DNA from: Caulobacteraceae bacterium
GTDB lineage: Bacteria > Pseudomonadota > Alphaproteobacteria > Caulobacterales > Caulobacteraceae
Assembly: GCA_947475875.1 (NCBI GenBank)
Contig: CANJME010000007.1
Coordinates: forward strand, 79,012-143,011
DNA length: 64,000 nucleotides
Direction: 5' to 3'
Shown here: positions 46,122 through 55,715 of the stretch, piece after piece
Position numbering within the stretch: the first letter of the stretch is position 1
Layout of the letters: every line of letters starts with the position of its first letter
Program-made: the position numbers and the translations under genes
Notes under the pieces: generated by a model
What the model was told of the DNA's origin: nothing
The model's input: the letters and a program-made list of their open reading frames with translations, nothing else
Databases searched by the model: none

Positions 46122-47351
46122 CTAGCGCGGCGTGACCGGCGCGCGCGGCTGCTGGCCGATCGCCACCAGCTCTCCCGCCAGAATGCCGTCGAACGCGTAG
46201 TTGCCCTCGTGGCAGGCGTATTCGAAAACGCCGTCCGAGGCCTGCCACTCATATTCGCCGCCCCAGTCCTGATCCCAGTTGGCCGGTGAGTGGACGTTGA
46301 ACTGATAGAGCAGCCGGGTCGGCGAGACCTTGGTGAAACGCTCGGTCAGGGTCAGGTCAGCGGCCGAACGGTTCTGAATCTGGTCCAGGGCGCTGAAATT
46401 CTTGGTCTCGACGACCAGGGTATTGCCCTCATAGTGGCCGATGGCATCGCCCATGTGTTCACGCACACCATTGGTCATGTGCTTGCCATTCAGGCGTACG
46501 ATGCGCACGTCGTGGACCATCTCGACCCAGATCGCGACCGAGTCCTTGCCCTGAACAATGCGGATGTTGTTGTTGTACAGCGTCGGCAGCATCAGAGTTC
46601 CGCGGCCCGAGGCGAACATGATGCATCGCTCGGCGGCGGGATGGTTTTCGGGCTGGGTGCCGTCGCGCTGAGCGCCACCGCCGCGTCCCGTCGCGGGCGT
46701 CGCTCCAGCTGCCGCCCCGCCACGACCGGCCACTGCGCCGCCCCGGCCGCCACGGGTGAGCGATTCTTCGCCTTCCTCGGCGCCCAGTGAGGCGATGGTG
46801 GTCGAGGCGGCCCGGGGGGCCGGGACCTGGCCGTTGGCCGGATAGGTGATGAATGAGGCGCGCGGCTCGCCGTGAACCCGCATGACGTAGGTGCCCGGAT
46901 CGACGAAACCGCCGTTGTAGCCGCAGCCCACGCCCGAGAACCCACGAACGTCGCAGGTCTTGTTGACCTCCTGCGTGGTCAGCTTGGGATCGGTCCGCGC
47001 ATTGCTCTTGGCGATGTCTTCAGCGCGCTGCCCCTCGCGGGTGCGCACCTCTTCGGTGTTGAGGACGTTGCGCTCGCCGAAGGTGGCGGCCCGGGCCAGG
47101 CCGGTGAGCGAGGCGTTCGACCAGGCGCCGCTGACATCGGGCTGGCCGAAGATGTTCTTCACCGGCCGGAACGAGCCGTAGTAAGCCGGCGCCGTCGGGC
47201 CGGCGGTCGCCTTGGCCGCTGGAGCGGCAGCCTTGGCCGCAGGCGCTCCCGCCTTGCTCTGGGCTGCATTTTGCGCCGCCACCAGGGCGGGCGTCAGGGC
47301 CGCGATGAGCGCCCCTGTCAGAAGAAGGACTTTCAGTTTCGGGGCGGTCAT
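46122..47351 (-). CDS. Large secreted protein, GQPDLSGAW family, paralogue 2
   Basis: This 409-residue protein has a signal peptide (KVLLLTGALIAALTPALVAA) and an Ala/Lys-rich leader. It shares most blocks of paralogue 1 in the same order: FGQPDVSGAWSN, TCDVRGFSGVGCGYN, RASFITYPANGQ, ERCIMFASGRG, DAIGHYEGNTLVVET and YEYACHEGNYAFDG. Its linker (about 215-245) is also Gly/Ala/Arg-rich but unrelated in detail. Shared order with diverged sequence indicates an old duplication around the epimerase gene. Function unknown. Confidence 0.8.
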   Translation of the reverse strand: MTAPKLKVLLLTGALIAALTPALVAAQNAAQSKAGAPAAKAAAPAAKATAGPTAPAYYGSFRPVKNIFGQPDVSGAWSNASLTGLARAATFGERNVLNTEEVRTREGQRAEDIAKSNARTDPKLTTQEVNKTCDVRGFSGVGCGYNGGFVDPGTYVMRVHGEPRASFITYPANGQVPAPRAASTTIASLGAEEGEESLTRGGRGGAVAGRGGAAAGATPATGRGGGAQRDGTQPENHPAAERCIMFASGRGTLMLPTLYNNNIRIVQGKDSVAIWVEMVHDVRIVRLNGKHMTNGVREHMGDAIGHYEGNTLVVETKNFSALDQIQNRSAADLTLTERFTKVSPTRLLYQFNVHSPANWDQDWGGEYEWQASDGVFEYACHEGNYAFDGILAGELVAIGQQPRAPVTPR

Positions 47352-47359
47352 GGCTTACC

Positions 47360-48571
47360 TCATCCTGGCATTCGGCGGGCTGGTGGGGGACCGGAAATGT
47401 CGGCCGCACGCTCGGCATTCCAGGCGGATACGCAAGGCACTTTCGTCAGGTCTGCGCGGTCGGCGAAGGCGCGCGCCGTCTCGGCGATTTCGGTGAGCAG
47501 GCCATCGGCCAGGGTGATCGGCTGCAGGCCATAGCCGCGCAGGTGCTTGTTCTCGACGAAGAGGTCGTTCTCGTCGGCCTCGGCCCGGGGGTTGGGCAGA
47601 TAGGCGATCTCTGCGCCGGTCAGACGGGAAACCAGTTCGGCCAGGTCGCGCACCCGGTGACACTCGGTCATCTGGTTCATGATCTTGACCCGCTCGCCGC
47701 GCCTGGGCGGGTTGTCGAGCGCCAGCGCGATGCATCGCACGGTGTCCTGGATATTGATGAAGGCCCGCGTCTGACCGCCGGCGCCGTGCACCGTCAGCGG
47801 ATGACCAACCTGGGACTGGATCAGGAAGCGGTTCAGCACCGTGCCGTAGTCGCCATCGTAATCGAAGCGGTTGATCAGCGCCTCGTCCTGGCGGGTTTCC
47901 TCGGTCTGGCAGCCCCAGACGATGCCCTGGTGCAGGTCGGTGATGCGCAGCTTGTCGTTCTTGGCGTAAAACTGAAAGAACAGCGCGTCCTGGGTCTTGG
48001 TCATGTGATAGATCGACCCCGGATTGGCCGGATAGAGAATCTCCTGATCCACAAGGCCGTTGGGCGTCTGGATCTTGATCGACAGATAGCCCTCGGGAAT
48101 GGCCATGCCGGCAGTGCCGTAGCCATAAACGCCCATGGTGCCGAGGTGGACGATGTGAATGTCGAGGCCGCTCTCGACCACCGCCGCCAGCATGTCGTTG
48201 GTGGCGTTGAGGTTGTTGTTGACGGTGTAGCGTTTGTGCTTGGCCGACTTCATCGAATAGGGCGCGGCGCGCTGTTCGGCGAAATGGACAATGGCGGTCG
48301 GCCGCCAGCTGCTCAGCAGGGACAGGAAGGCGTCGTAGTCCTGGCCCATGGTCAGCTTGTGGAAGGCGATGGAGCGGCCCGTCAGCTTTTTCCAGACCGC
48401 CAGCCGCATCTCCATCGGGGTGATCGGCGTCAGCGACTGGACTTCCAGTTCCTCATCAATCTCTCGCCGCGACAGGTTGTCGACAATCGCGACCTCATGC
48501 CCCTTCGCGGAGAGATGCAGGGCCGTCGGCCAACCGCAGAACCCATCGCCACCAAGCACCAGAACCCGCAT
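47360..48571 (-). CDS. sqdB: UDP-sulfoquinovose synthase (SqdB)
   Basis: SqdB makes UDP-sulfoquinovose from UDP-glucose and sulfite for the sulfolipid SQDG. The 403-residue protein starts MRVLVLGGDGFCGWPTALHL, the SqdB-specific version of the Rossmann motif, followed by SLTPITPMEMR, HFAEQRAAPYSMK, the catalytic Thr in HLGTMGVYG and the Tyr/Lys of YHMTKTQDALFF. HGAGGQTRAFINIQDTV is also diagnostic. Next to it is galU, which supplies UDP-glucose. The glycosyltransferase SqdX/SqdD is not in the window. A non-phototrophic SQDG or sulfosugar route is inferred. Confidence 0.9.
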   Translation of the reverse strand: MRVLVLGGDGFCGWPTALHLSAKGHEVAIVDNLSRREIDEELEVQSLTPITPMEMRLAVWKKLTGRSIAFHKLTMGQDYDAFLSLLSSWRPTAIVHFAEQRAAPYSMKSAKHKRYTVNNNLNATNDMLAAVVESGLDIHIVHLGTMGVYGYGTAGMAIPEGYLSIKIQTPNGLVDQEILYPANPGSIYHMTKTQDALFFQFYAKNDKLRITDLHQGIVWGCQTEETRQDEALINRFDYDGDYGTVLNRFLIQSQVGHPLTVHGAGGQTRAFINIQDTVRCIALALDNPPRRGERVKIMNQMTECHRVRDLAELVSRLTGAEIAYLPNPRAEADENDLFVENKHLRGYGLQPITLADGLLTEIAETARAFADRADLTKVPCVSAWNAERAADISGPPPARRMPG

Positions 48572-48673
48572 TCACACCCTCTTTGCCTGCGGACTGCCCC
48601 ATCCAGCGCCTCCGCCGGAATTCTTCGACAATAAACCCGCTATTCGCCCACGACAACGCGCCTCATAAGCGCC

Positions 48674-49546
48674 TCAGGCCCGCAACAACGCCTCGATCGC
48701 CTCGCGGGCCGCGGCGGCCAGGTCCGGCCGCTTGAGCGCGAAGGCGACATTGGCGCGGAGCAAGCCGACCTTGTCCCCACAGTCGTAAGTGACACCGTCA
48801 TATTCAAGGGCATGAAATTTCTGTGACCGCATCAAGCGGGCCATGGCGTCGGTGAGCTGGATTTCGCCCCCGGCGCCCTTTTCATGAGCCGAAAGCGCCT
48901 CAAAGATTTCGGGCTGCAAGATATAGCGGCCGGAAATGAACAGGTTCGAGGGCTCGGTCCCGGGCGCTGGCTTTTCGACCATTCCGGTCATGGGCGCGAG
49001 GCGCCCATCGCGTTCGCCGAGGGCGACAATGCCGTATTTGTGGGCCTGGCCGTCGGGGCAGGGCTCAACCACCACGATGTTGCCGCCCACCTTTTCATAG
49101 GCGGCGATGGCCTGGGACAGTGTGCCGGGATTGGCGTCCATCAGCATGTCCGGCAGGATCACCGCGAACGGCTCATCGCCGATCACTTCGCGGGCGCACC
49201 AGACGGCGTGGCCCAGGCCATGCGGCTCGCCCTGGCGCACAAAACTCATCTCGCCCGGACGGCCGGCCTCTCCGAGCAGTTCGGCCAAAAGATCGTCCTT
49301 GCCCTTGGCCCTGAGAATGTCCTCGATTTCCGGCTGGCGGTCGAAATAGTGCTCGATGGCTTCCTGGCCGCGGCCGGTGATGAAGCAGATGTGCTCAATG
49401 CCCGCTGCCCGCGCCTCGGCGACGATGTAGGACAGGATCGGCCGGTCGACGACGTTGAGCAGGTTCTTGGGCGTCGACTTGGCGATCGGCAGCACTCGCG
49501 TACCCAGGCCGGCGACCGGCAGCACGGCTTTGCGGACTTTCTTCAT
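48674..49546 (-). CDS. galU: UTP-glucose-1-phosphate uridylyltransferase
   Basis: This enzyme forms UDP-glucose for envelope polysaccharides and, here, the SqdB reaction. The protein of about 290 residues starts KVRKAVLPVAGLGTRVLP with the nucleotide-binding consensus, then PKNLLNVVDRPILSYIV, and the lysine and Asp motifs VEKPAPGTEPSNLFISGRY and FAVILPDML. ATG 49546 is the family start. It lies between sqdB and glmS on the same strand. Confidence 0.95.
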   Translation of the reverse strand: MKKVRKAVLPVAGLGTRVLPIAKSTPKNLLNVVDRPILSYIVAEARAAGIEHICFITGRGQEAIEHYFDRQPEIEDILRAKGKDDLLAELLGEAGRPGEMSFVRQGEPHGLGHAVWCAREVIGDEPFAVILPDMLMDANPGTLSQAIAAYEKVGGNIVVVEPCPDGQAHKYGIVALGERDGRLAPMTGMVEKPAPGTEPSNLFISGRYILQPEIFEALSAHEKGAGGEIQLTDAMARLMRSQKFHALEYDGVTYDCGDKVGLLRANVAFALKRPDLAAAAREAIEALLRA

Positions 49547-49627
49547 GAGGCTCCGGTCAGACGCAGCGATTCCTGGAGAAACCTTATAGCGGCCCTGCCC
49601 GGGCAATTGCCAGCGCGTCGGCGAGCG

Positions 49628-51448
49628 CTATTCCACCGTCACCGACTTCGCCAGATTGCGCGGCTGATCGACGTCGGCGCCCTTCAGCACCGCCACGTGA
49701 TAGGCGAGCAGCTGGATCGGGGCCGCAAATACCAGCGGCGCGATCAGCGGGTCTGAGGCCGGGGCGGTGACCACCACCTTGGCTCCGGCCGGCGCATGCT
49801 CGGCGCCTTTCGGATCGGTTATGAAGATCACCGGCCCGCCGCGGGCGATGACCTCATTCATGTTGGAGGCCGATTTTTCGAAATAGCTGTCCGAGGGCGC
49901 AAGGATCACCACCGGCGTCGCCGGCTCCACGAGCGCGATGGGCCCGTGCTTCAGCTCGCCGGCGGCATAGCCCTCGGCGTGGATATAGCTGATTTCCTTG
50001 AGCTTCAGCGCCCCTTCCAGAGCCAGAGCCGACATCGGACCGCGGCCGAGGAACAAGACATCGCGGGCCTTGGCGACCTCGACGGCGATGGCTCGAATGG
50101 CCTCTTCGAGTTCGATGGCCTCGGCGATCAGGCGCGGCGCCTCCAGCAGCAGGCGGACAAGCCGGGCTTCCTCGGCGGCATCGATCCGGCCGCGAGCCCT
50201 GGCCGCCGCCACCGCGAGCGCGATCAACACGCTGACCTGGGCGGTGAAGGCCTTGGTGGAAGCAACCCCGATCTCGGGCCCGCAATAGATCGGCCAGACC
50301 ACCTCGACCTCGCGGGCCATGGTCGATTCCGGGGCGTTGATGATGGCGGCGCTCGCCAGGCCTCTGGCCATGCAATAGCGGAGCGCCGCCAGCGTGTCGG
50401 CGGTCTCTCCCGACTGCGAGATAGCCAGACACAGGGCGCCCGGCCGCAGCGCCGGCTCGCGGTAGCGGAACTCCGAAGCCACATCGATGTCGACCGGCAG
50501 GTCGGCAAGACGCTCGATCATGTATTTGCCGATCAGCCCGGCGATATAGGCCGAGCCGCACGCGACGATCTGAATGCGTTCGAGTTTGGAAAGGTCGATC
50601 CCGCCGCCAAACCGGGTGGAAAGACCGACCGCATCGACATAGGCCGCAATGGTGTGCTGGCAGCCCTCGGGCTGGTCATGGATCTCCTTTTCCATGAAGT
50701 GGGCGTAGTTGCCCTTCTCGACCAGGGCCGCAGAGTCCGGCACCACGGTGATCGGCCGCTCCACCGGCTTTCCCGCCCGGTCGAAGATGAACGCCTGGTC
50801 GTGATCGATGGCGACGAAATCGCCTTCCTCCAGATAGGTGACGCGGTTGGTGAAGGGGCCGACCGCCAGGGCGTCGCTACCCAGATACATCTCACCCTTG
50901 CCGTGACCGACCACCAGCGGGCTGCCGTGGCGGGCGCCGTAGATGGTCTTTTCCTCGCCCGCGATCAGGATGCCGAGCGCGTAGGCCCCGGTGATCTGTC
51001 CAAGCGTCGTTTGCAGCGCCGCCAGGGACGCCTGGCCCTGATTCAGCGCATCGTCGATCAGATGGGCGATAACCTCGGTGTCGGTTTCGCTCTCAAACAC
51101 CCGGCCCTTGGCTTTCAAGCCTTCTCGCAGTTCGGCGTAGTTTTCGATGATGCCGTTGTGCACCACCGTCACGCGGCCCGCCGTATGGGGGTGGGCGTTG
51201 GCCTCGGAGGGCGCACCGTGAGTGGCCCAGCGGGTGTGGCCGATACCGACATCGCCGATCAGCGGATCTGCCTCGAGCACGCCTTCCAGCGCCTTGATCT
51301 TGCCTAGCGCGCGGCGCCGTTGCACGTGTTTGCCGGAGAACGCCGCCACGCCCGCCGAGTCATAGCCGCGGTACTCCAGCCGCTTCAGGCTCTCGATCAG
51401 CCGGGAGGCCACGGGTTGCGTTCCGACGATGCCGATAATCCCGCACAT
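49628..51448 (-). CDS. glmS: Glutamine-fructose-6-phosphate aminotransferase (isomerizing)
   Basis: GlmS makes glucosamine-6-phosphate from fructose-6-phosphate and glutamine, the first step to UDP-GlcNAc. The 606-residue protein starts MCGIIGIVGTQPVASRL with the Cys2 nucleophile, then the type II GATase domain (GHTRWATHGAPSEANAHP). Two SIS domains follow (CGSAYIAGLIGKYMIE, and ARDVLFLGRGPMSALALEGA), and the C-terminal tail ends KSVTVE. It is divergent from glmM. The intergenic region has palindromes GGGTTAACCC and AGCAATTGCT but no glmS ribozyme motif I can recognise. Confidence 0.97.
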   Translation of the reverse strand: MCGIIGIVGTQPVASRLIESLKRLEYRGYDSAGVAAFSGKHVQRRRALGKIKALEGVLEADPLIGDVGIGHTRWATHGAPSEANAHPHTAGRVTVVHNGIIENYAELREGLKAKGRVFESETDTEVIAHLIDDALNQGQASLAALQTTLGQITGAYALGILIAGEEKTIYGARHGSPLVVGHGKGEMYLGSDALAVGPFTNRVTYLEEGDFVAIDHDQAFIFDRAGKPVERPITVVPDSAALVEKGNYAHFMEKEIHDQPEGCQHTIAAYVDAVGLSTRFGGGIDLSKLERIQIVACGSAYIAGLIGKYMIERLADLPVDIDVASEFRYREPALRPGALCLAISQSGETADTLAALRYCMARGLASAAIINAPESTMAREVEVVWPIYCGPEIGVASTKAFTAQVSVLIALAVAAARARGRIDAAEEARLVRLLLEAPRLIAEAIELEEAIRAIAVEVAKARDVLFLGRGPMSALALEGALKLKEISYIHAEGYAAGELKHGPIALVEPATPVVILAPSDSYFEKSASNMNEVIARGGPVIFITDPKGAEHAPAGAKVVVTAPASDPLIAPLVFAAPIQLLAYHVAVLKGADVDQPRNLAKSVTVE

Positions 51449-51563
51449 GTTCTGATTCCGCTCCGGCCCCTTCGATGATAGCAAGGGTTAACCCGGCGCG
51501 CCTTTAGCAATTGCTGACAAATTTCGCGGTAAACATGCGTTTCGCACCGTTTCGAGAGGTCCC

Positions 51564-52916
51564 ATGACCAAACGCCACTACTTCGGCACCGACGGCATCC
51601 GGGGGGAAGCCAACAAACATCCGATGAGCGCCGAAGTGGCGCTGCGGGTGGGCCTGGCCGCCGGTAAAATGTTCCGCACCGAGAGCGGACGTCAGCATCT
51701 GGTGGTGATCGGCAAGGACACCCGCCTGTCCGGCTACATGATCGAGCCGGCGCTGGTGGCGGGCTTTGCTTCTGTCGGCATGGACGTGCGCCTGTTCGGG
51801 CCGCTGCCGACGCCGGCGGTGGCGATGATGACCCGCTCGATGCGGGCCGACCTCGGCGTGATGATCTCGGCTTCGCACAACGGCTTCGCCGACAATGGCA
51901 TCAAACTGTTCGGCCCCGACGGCTACAAGCTTTCCGACGATGTCGAGAGCAAGATCGAGGCCTTCATGGACGAAGGCCTGGAAACCGACCTGGCCGGTCC
52001 GCGCGACCTCGGCCGGGTGGTGCGCGTGGACGACGCCCAGACCCGCTATGTCGAAATCGTAAAAGCCACCTTCCCGCGGCATCTGTCATTGAACGGCCTT
52101 CGGGTGGTGGTCGATTGCGCCAATGGCGCGGCCTACAAGGTGGCCCCTCTGGCGCTCTATGAACTGGGCGCCGAGGTGAAAACCATCGGTGTCTCGCCGG
52201 ACGGCTTCAACATCAACGACGAATGCGGCTCGACCTATCCGGAAGCGATTTCCCGGGCGGTGCGGGAATACCGCGCCGACATCGGCATTGCGCTAGACGG
52301 CGACGCTGACCGCCTGCTGGTCTGCGACGAGAAGGGCCAGATCATCGACGGCGACCAGATCATGGCCCTGATCGCCGGCTCCTGGGCGGCCGAAGGCCGG
52401 CTGAAGGGCGGCGGAGTGGTGGCGACCGTGATGTCCAACCTTGGCCTCGAGCGGTTCCTTGCCTCGCGCGATCTGACCCTCGACCGCACCCAGGTCGGCG
52501 ATCGCTATGTCATGGCCCGCATGAAGGAAGGCGGCTTCAATCTCGGCGGCGAGCAATCCGGTCACCTGATTCTGTCCGACTATTCGACCACCGGCGATGG
52601 CCTCCTGGCTGCATTGCAGGTGCTGGCGGTGATGGTCGGCTCCGACAAGCCGCTCAGCGCGCTGGCTCGCCAGTTCGAGCCCGTCCCTCAGCGCCTTGAA
52701 AACGTTCGCTATTCCGGCGGAAAACCGCTCGAAGCCGAGTCCGTGAAAACCGCCATCCGCGACGCCGAAGCCCGCCTGGGCGGCCAGGGCCGCGTTGTCG
52801 TTCGCGCCTCGGGCACCGAGCCCCTGATCCGCATCATGGCCGAAGCCGACGACGAGCGCGTGGTCAGCCAGGTCATCCGCGACATCTCGTCGGCGGTGAA
52901 GAAGGCGACGGTCTAG
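51564..52916 (+). CDS. glmM: Phosphoglucosamine mutase
   Basis: GlmM converts glucosamine-6-phosphate to glucosamine-1-phosphate, the next step after GlmS. The 450-residue α-D-phosphohexomutase starts [18 protein letters not shown], has the phosphoserine loop [18 protein letters not shown], the metal loop [13 protein letters not shown] and the C-terminal [14 protein letters not shown] phosphate-binding loop. It converges with the phosphomannomutase gene in a shared CTAG. Confidence 0.97.
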   Translation: MTKRHYFGTDGIRGEANKHPMSAEVALRVGLAAGKMFRTESGRQHLVVIGKDTRLSGYMIEPALVAGFASVGMDVRLFGPLPTPAVAMMTRSMRADLGVMISASHNGFADNGIKLFGPDGYKLSDDVESKIEAFMDEGLETDLAGPRDLGRVVRVDDAQTRYVEIVKATFPRHLSLNGLRVVVDCANGAAYKVAPLALYELGAEVKTIGVSPDGFNINDECGSTYPEAISRAVREYRADIGIALDGDADRLLVCDEKGQIIDGDQIMALIAGSWAAEGRLKGGGVVATVMSNLGLERFLASRDLTLDRTQVGDRYVMARMKEGGFNLGGEQSGHLILSDYSTTGDGLLAALQVLAVMVGSDKPLSALARQFEPVPQRLENVRYSGGKPLEAESVKTAIRDAEARLGGQGRVVVRASGTEPLIRIMAEADDERVVSQVIRDISSAVKKATV

Positions 52917-54418
52917 ATTTCCTGGTTGTAGGCCCCAACCTCGGCCCGGCGCCCCAGCCGCGGCTTGACCTCTTCATGGAACAGCCGGCGCATGTCGTCC
53001 GCCGATTGCGTGCTTTCGACGACGACGACGATCTCCGGCTTGTTGGATGAAGCGCGCACCAGCACCCACGAGCCGTCGTCCAGCGCTACGCGCACGCCGT
53101 TGACGGTGATCACCTCGGTGATACTACGCCCGCAGATCCTGCCCCCGTCGCGGGCCAGGGCCTGATACTCGGCCACGACCTGATCGACGACGCCATATTT
53201 GACCTCGTCGGCGCAATGCGGGCTCATGGTCAGCGAGGTGTGGGCTACCGGCAGGGCCTTGCGCATATCCGAGAGCTTCTTGCCCTCGTTGCGGTCGAGC
53301 ATGGCCAGCACCGCCGCCGCCGCGGTCAGGCCGCAGTCGTAGCCCCGGCCCAGCGGCTCGTTCAGGAAGAAGTGGCCGGACTTTTCGAACCCGGCCAACG
53401 CGCCCAGCTCGGCGCTCTTGCGTTTGATGTAGCTGTGGCCGGTTTTCCAGTAAACGGTCGTGCACTTATTCTCGGCCAACACCGGGTCGGTGGCGTAGAG
53501 GCCGGTGGATTTCACGTCGACCACGAAGGTCGCGCCCGGGTGCAGCGGGGCGAGATCGCGCGCCAGCATCAACCCGATCTTGTCGGCGAAGATCTCCTCG
53601 CCCTCGTCGTCCACCACCCCGCAGCGGTCGCCGTCGCCGTCGAAACCAAACGCCAGGTCCGCGCCAAAGGTACGCACCGCCTCGGCCATGGAGTGCAGCA
53701 TGACCTTGTCTTCGGGGTTCGGATTGTAGCGCGGGAAATTGTAATCGAGGTCGCAGTCCATCTCGACCACCACGGCGCAACCCATGCGGCGCAGGGCCGC
53801 GGGCGCAAAGGCCCCCGCCGTGCCGTTGCCGCAGGCGGCGATCACCTTGAGCGGTCGGCGCAAGGCGACGCGGGCCGCGACATCGGCGATGAAGCGCTGC
53901 GCCATGCCTTCGATACGTACGAGACGCCCGCCGTCGCGCGGCTTGAACCGGCCCTCCAGCACGATGTCCCTTAGCGCGCCCATCTCGTCCGGCCCGAAGG
54001 TCAGCGGCCGCGCCGCCCCCATTTTCACCCCCGTCCAGCCGTTTTCGTTGTGGCTGGCGGTGACCATGGCCACACAGGGCGCATCAAGGTCGAACTGGGC
54101 GAAATAGGCGGTGGGCGAAAGCGCCAGGCCGATATCCAGGACCTCGCAACCGGCCTCCATGAGCCCCAGGATCAGGGCCTGTTTGATCGACAGCGAATAG
54201 GACCGGTAGTCGTGACCGACCACGATCCGGGAATGGCCCAGCTGGTGAATGTAGGTCCCCAGGCCCAGGCCCAGCGCCTGGATGCCCAGGAGATTGATCT
54301 CCGGCCCGAACAGCCAGCGCGCGTCATATTCCCGAAACCCCGTGGCGCGCACCAGCGGCTCGTTCTCGTACTCGGCGGTGTTGGCGATCAGGTCAGCGCG
54401 AGGCGTCGGAAAAGTCAT
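52913..54418 (-). CDS. Phosphomannomutase/phosphoglucomutase
   Basis: This 501-residue phosphohexomutase is of the AlgC type, interconverting mannose or glucose 6- and 1-phosphates for GDP-mannose and UDP-glucose synthesis. The phosphoserine loop is [16 protein letters not shown], the metal loop [16 protein letters not shown], and [18 protein letters not shown] is the sugar-binding region. The C-terminal phosphate loop is [14 protein letters not shown]. It is upstream-adjacent to kdsD on the same strand. Confidence 0.93.
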   Translation of the reverse strand: MTFPTPRADLIANTAEYENEPLVRATGFREYDARWLFGPEINLLGIQALGLGLGTYIHQLGHSRIVVGHDYRSYSLSIKQALILGLMEAGCEVLDIGLALSPTAYFAQFDLDAPCVAMVTASHNENGWTGVKMGAARPLTFGPDEMGALRDIVLEGRFKPRDGGRLVRIEGMAQRFIADVAARVALRRPLKVIAACGNGTAGAFAPAALRRMGCAVVVEMDCDLDYNFPRYNPNPEDKVMLHSMAEAVRTFGADLAFGFDGDGDRCGVVDDEGEEIFADKIGLMLARDLAPLHPGATFVVDVKSTGLYATDPVLAENKCTTVYWKTGHSYIKRKSAELGALAGFEKSGHFFLNEPLGRGYDCGLTAAAAVLAMLDRNEGKKLSDMRKALPVAHTSLTMSPHCADEVKYGVVDQVVAEYQALARDGGRICGRSITEVITVNGVRVALDDGSWVLVRASSNKPEIVVVVESTQSADDMRRLFHEEVKPRLGRRAEVGAYNQEI

Positions 54419-54433
54419 GAATACTCCGGGGGG

Positions 54434-55396
54434 TTACATAACGCCGGCGCGGAGCAGGTCGTGCACGTGCAAAACGCCGACCGGACGGCCATGCTCGACC
54501 ACGAACAGGACAGTGGTCCGCGGCAAATCTTCAGTCATATGCCGGAGCGCCTCGGCCGCCATGACCCCCGGCGCCACGACCTTGGGATCGGCGGTCATCA
54601 CCTCGCCCGCCGTGTGATTCATCAGGCCCTCGATCTTGCGGCGCAGGTCGCCGTCGGTGATCACCCCTGCGAGCTTGCCCGCTGCATCCACCACGCCCAG
54701 GCATCCCCAGCGTTTTTCGGTCATCACCAGCAGGGCCTGGGACATTGGCGTGTCGGGTGAAACCAGCGGCAGCTCGTCGCCGGTGTGCATCAGGTCCTGG
54801 GCGGTGCGCAGCATGGCGCCCAGTTTGCCGCCCGGGTGGAAGACGCGAAAATCGCCGGCGGTAAACCCCCGCCGCTCAAGCAGGGCCACCGCCAGGGCGT
54901 CGCCCAGCGCCATCTGCAGCGTCGTCGAAGTGGTCGGCGCGCCCACCTCGGCCGTCGCCTCGGGAGCCTCGGGAATCTGCAGCACAAGGCTCGCCGCCTT
55001 GCCCAACGCGCTCCTGGGCTCGGCGGTGATGGCGATCAGCGGAATTGTGTGCCGCGCCGCATAGGCGACCACGTCGGCAAGCTCGCGGGTCTCGCCGGTC
55101 TTGGACAACGCCAGGATGACATCCTCAGGCCCGATCATGCCCAGGTCGCCATGGCTCGCCTCCGTGGCGTGCACAAACATGGCCGGCGAACCGGTCGAGG
55201 CCAAAGTCGCGGCGATCTTGCGCGCCACGTGTCCGGATTTGCCGATGCCGGTCAGGATGATTCGGCCCCTGGCGTCGAACAGAAGCTCGACCGCCTGCGC
55301 AAACGATTCGCCCAGAGTCGCGGCCAGAGAATCGAGGGCGCGCGCTTCGACGTCCAAAACCCGCCGGCCGGTCGCGATGACGTCGGCGGCGGTCAA
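54434..55396 (-). CDS. kdsD: D-arabinose 5-phosphate isomerase (KpsF/KdsD)
   Basis: This enzyme makes arabinose-5-phosphate, the first step to Kdo in LPS inner core. The 320-residue protein has the SIS domain (LTGIGKSGHVARKIAATLAS, EASHGDLGMI, ALSKTGETRE) and two C-terminal CBS domains (about 205-315, MSQALLVMTEKRWGCLGVVD and TTVLFVVEHGRPVGVLHV). The start is TTG at 55396, which overlaps the TGA of a 31-codon ORF upstream (TTGA). Confidence 0.93.
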   Translation of the reverse strand: MTAADVIATGRRVLDVEARALDSLAATLGESFAQAVELLFDARGRIILTGIGKSGHVARKIAATLASTGSPAMFVHATEASHGDLGMIGPEDVILALSKTGETRELADVVAYAARHTIPLIAITAEPRSALGKAASLVLQIPEAPEATAEVGAPTTSTTLQMALGDALAVALLERRGFTAGDFRVFHPGGKLGAMLRTAQDLMHTGDELPLVSPDTPMSQALLVMTEKRWGCLGVVDAAGKLAGVITDGDLRRKIEGLMNHTAGEVMTADPKVVAPGVMAAEALRHMTEDLPRTTVLFVVEHGRPVGVLHVHDLLRAGVM

Positions 55397-55488
55397 GAAA
55401 ACGCGCCAGGCGCGGGCCAGACCATTGATGTGAAGACCATCAAGGCCGCAGCGAGAAGCGCGAGAGGATAGAACAGCCGGTCGGACAT
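55393..55488 (-). CDS. 31-residue membrane peptide coupled to kdsD
   Basis: Reading the reverse strand from ATG 55488 gives MSDRLFYPLALLAAALMVF, a hydrophobic core to TSMVWP, and a short tail APGAFS before TGA. The stop overlaps the TTG start of kdsD by two bases (TTGA), the pattern of translational coupling. It is too short for routine gene calls. A single transmembrane segment with a polar N-terminus fits a small inner-membrane protein. No function is known. Confidence 0.55.
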   Translation of the reverse strand: MSDRLFYPLALLAAALMVFTSMVWPAPGAFS

Positions 55489-55715
55489 GGGGGCGGCTTA
55501 TATCATGCGGGCGGCAAGCCGCCAGCGGCGCCGCGCAAGCCGCTGAAAGGCCTCAAAACCGACGTTTTCCACCGAAAATCGAGGTCAAAAGCGCATTAGC
55601 TAAAATGTCACAGGTCCCAAGGAACCGCAGGACGCCCGGCTCCTGACCGTTGACCCATTCCGGGGCGACAGGTTAGCAAAGATCAGGACGCTCTTGTTCG
55701 ACAATGGGGAATACC

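Noticed and set aside
49796..51307. 503-codon forward frame opposite glmS
   Set aside because: It is the antisense of a well-supported glmS and has no domain pattern.
51449..51563. Possible glmS ribozyme or riboswitch in the glmS-glmM gap
   Set aside because: Only 115 bases with short palindromes and no ribozyme core pattern; the ribozyme is mainly found in Gram-positive bacteria.
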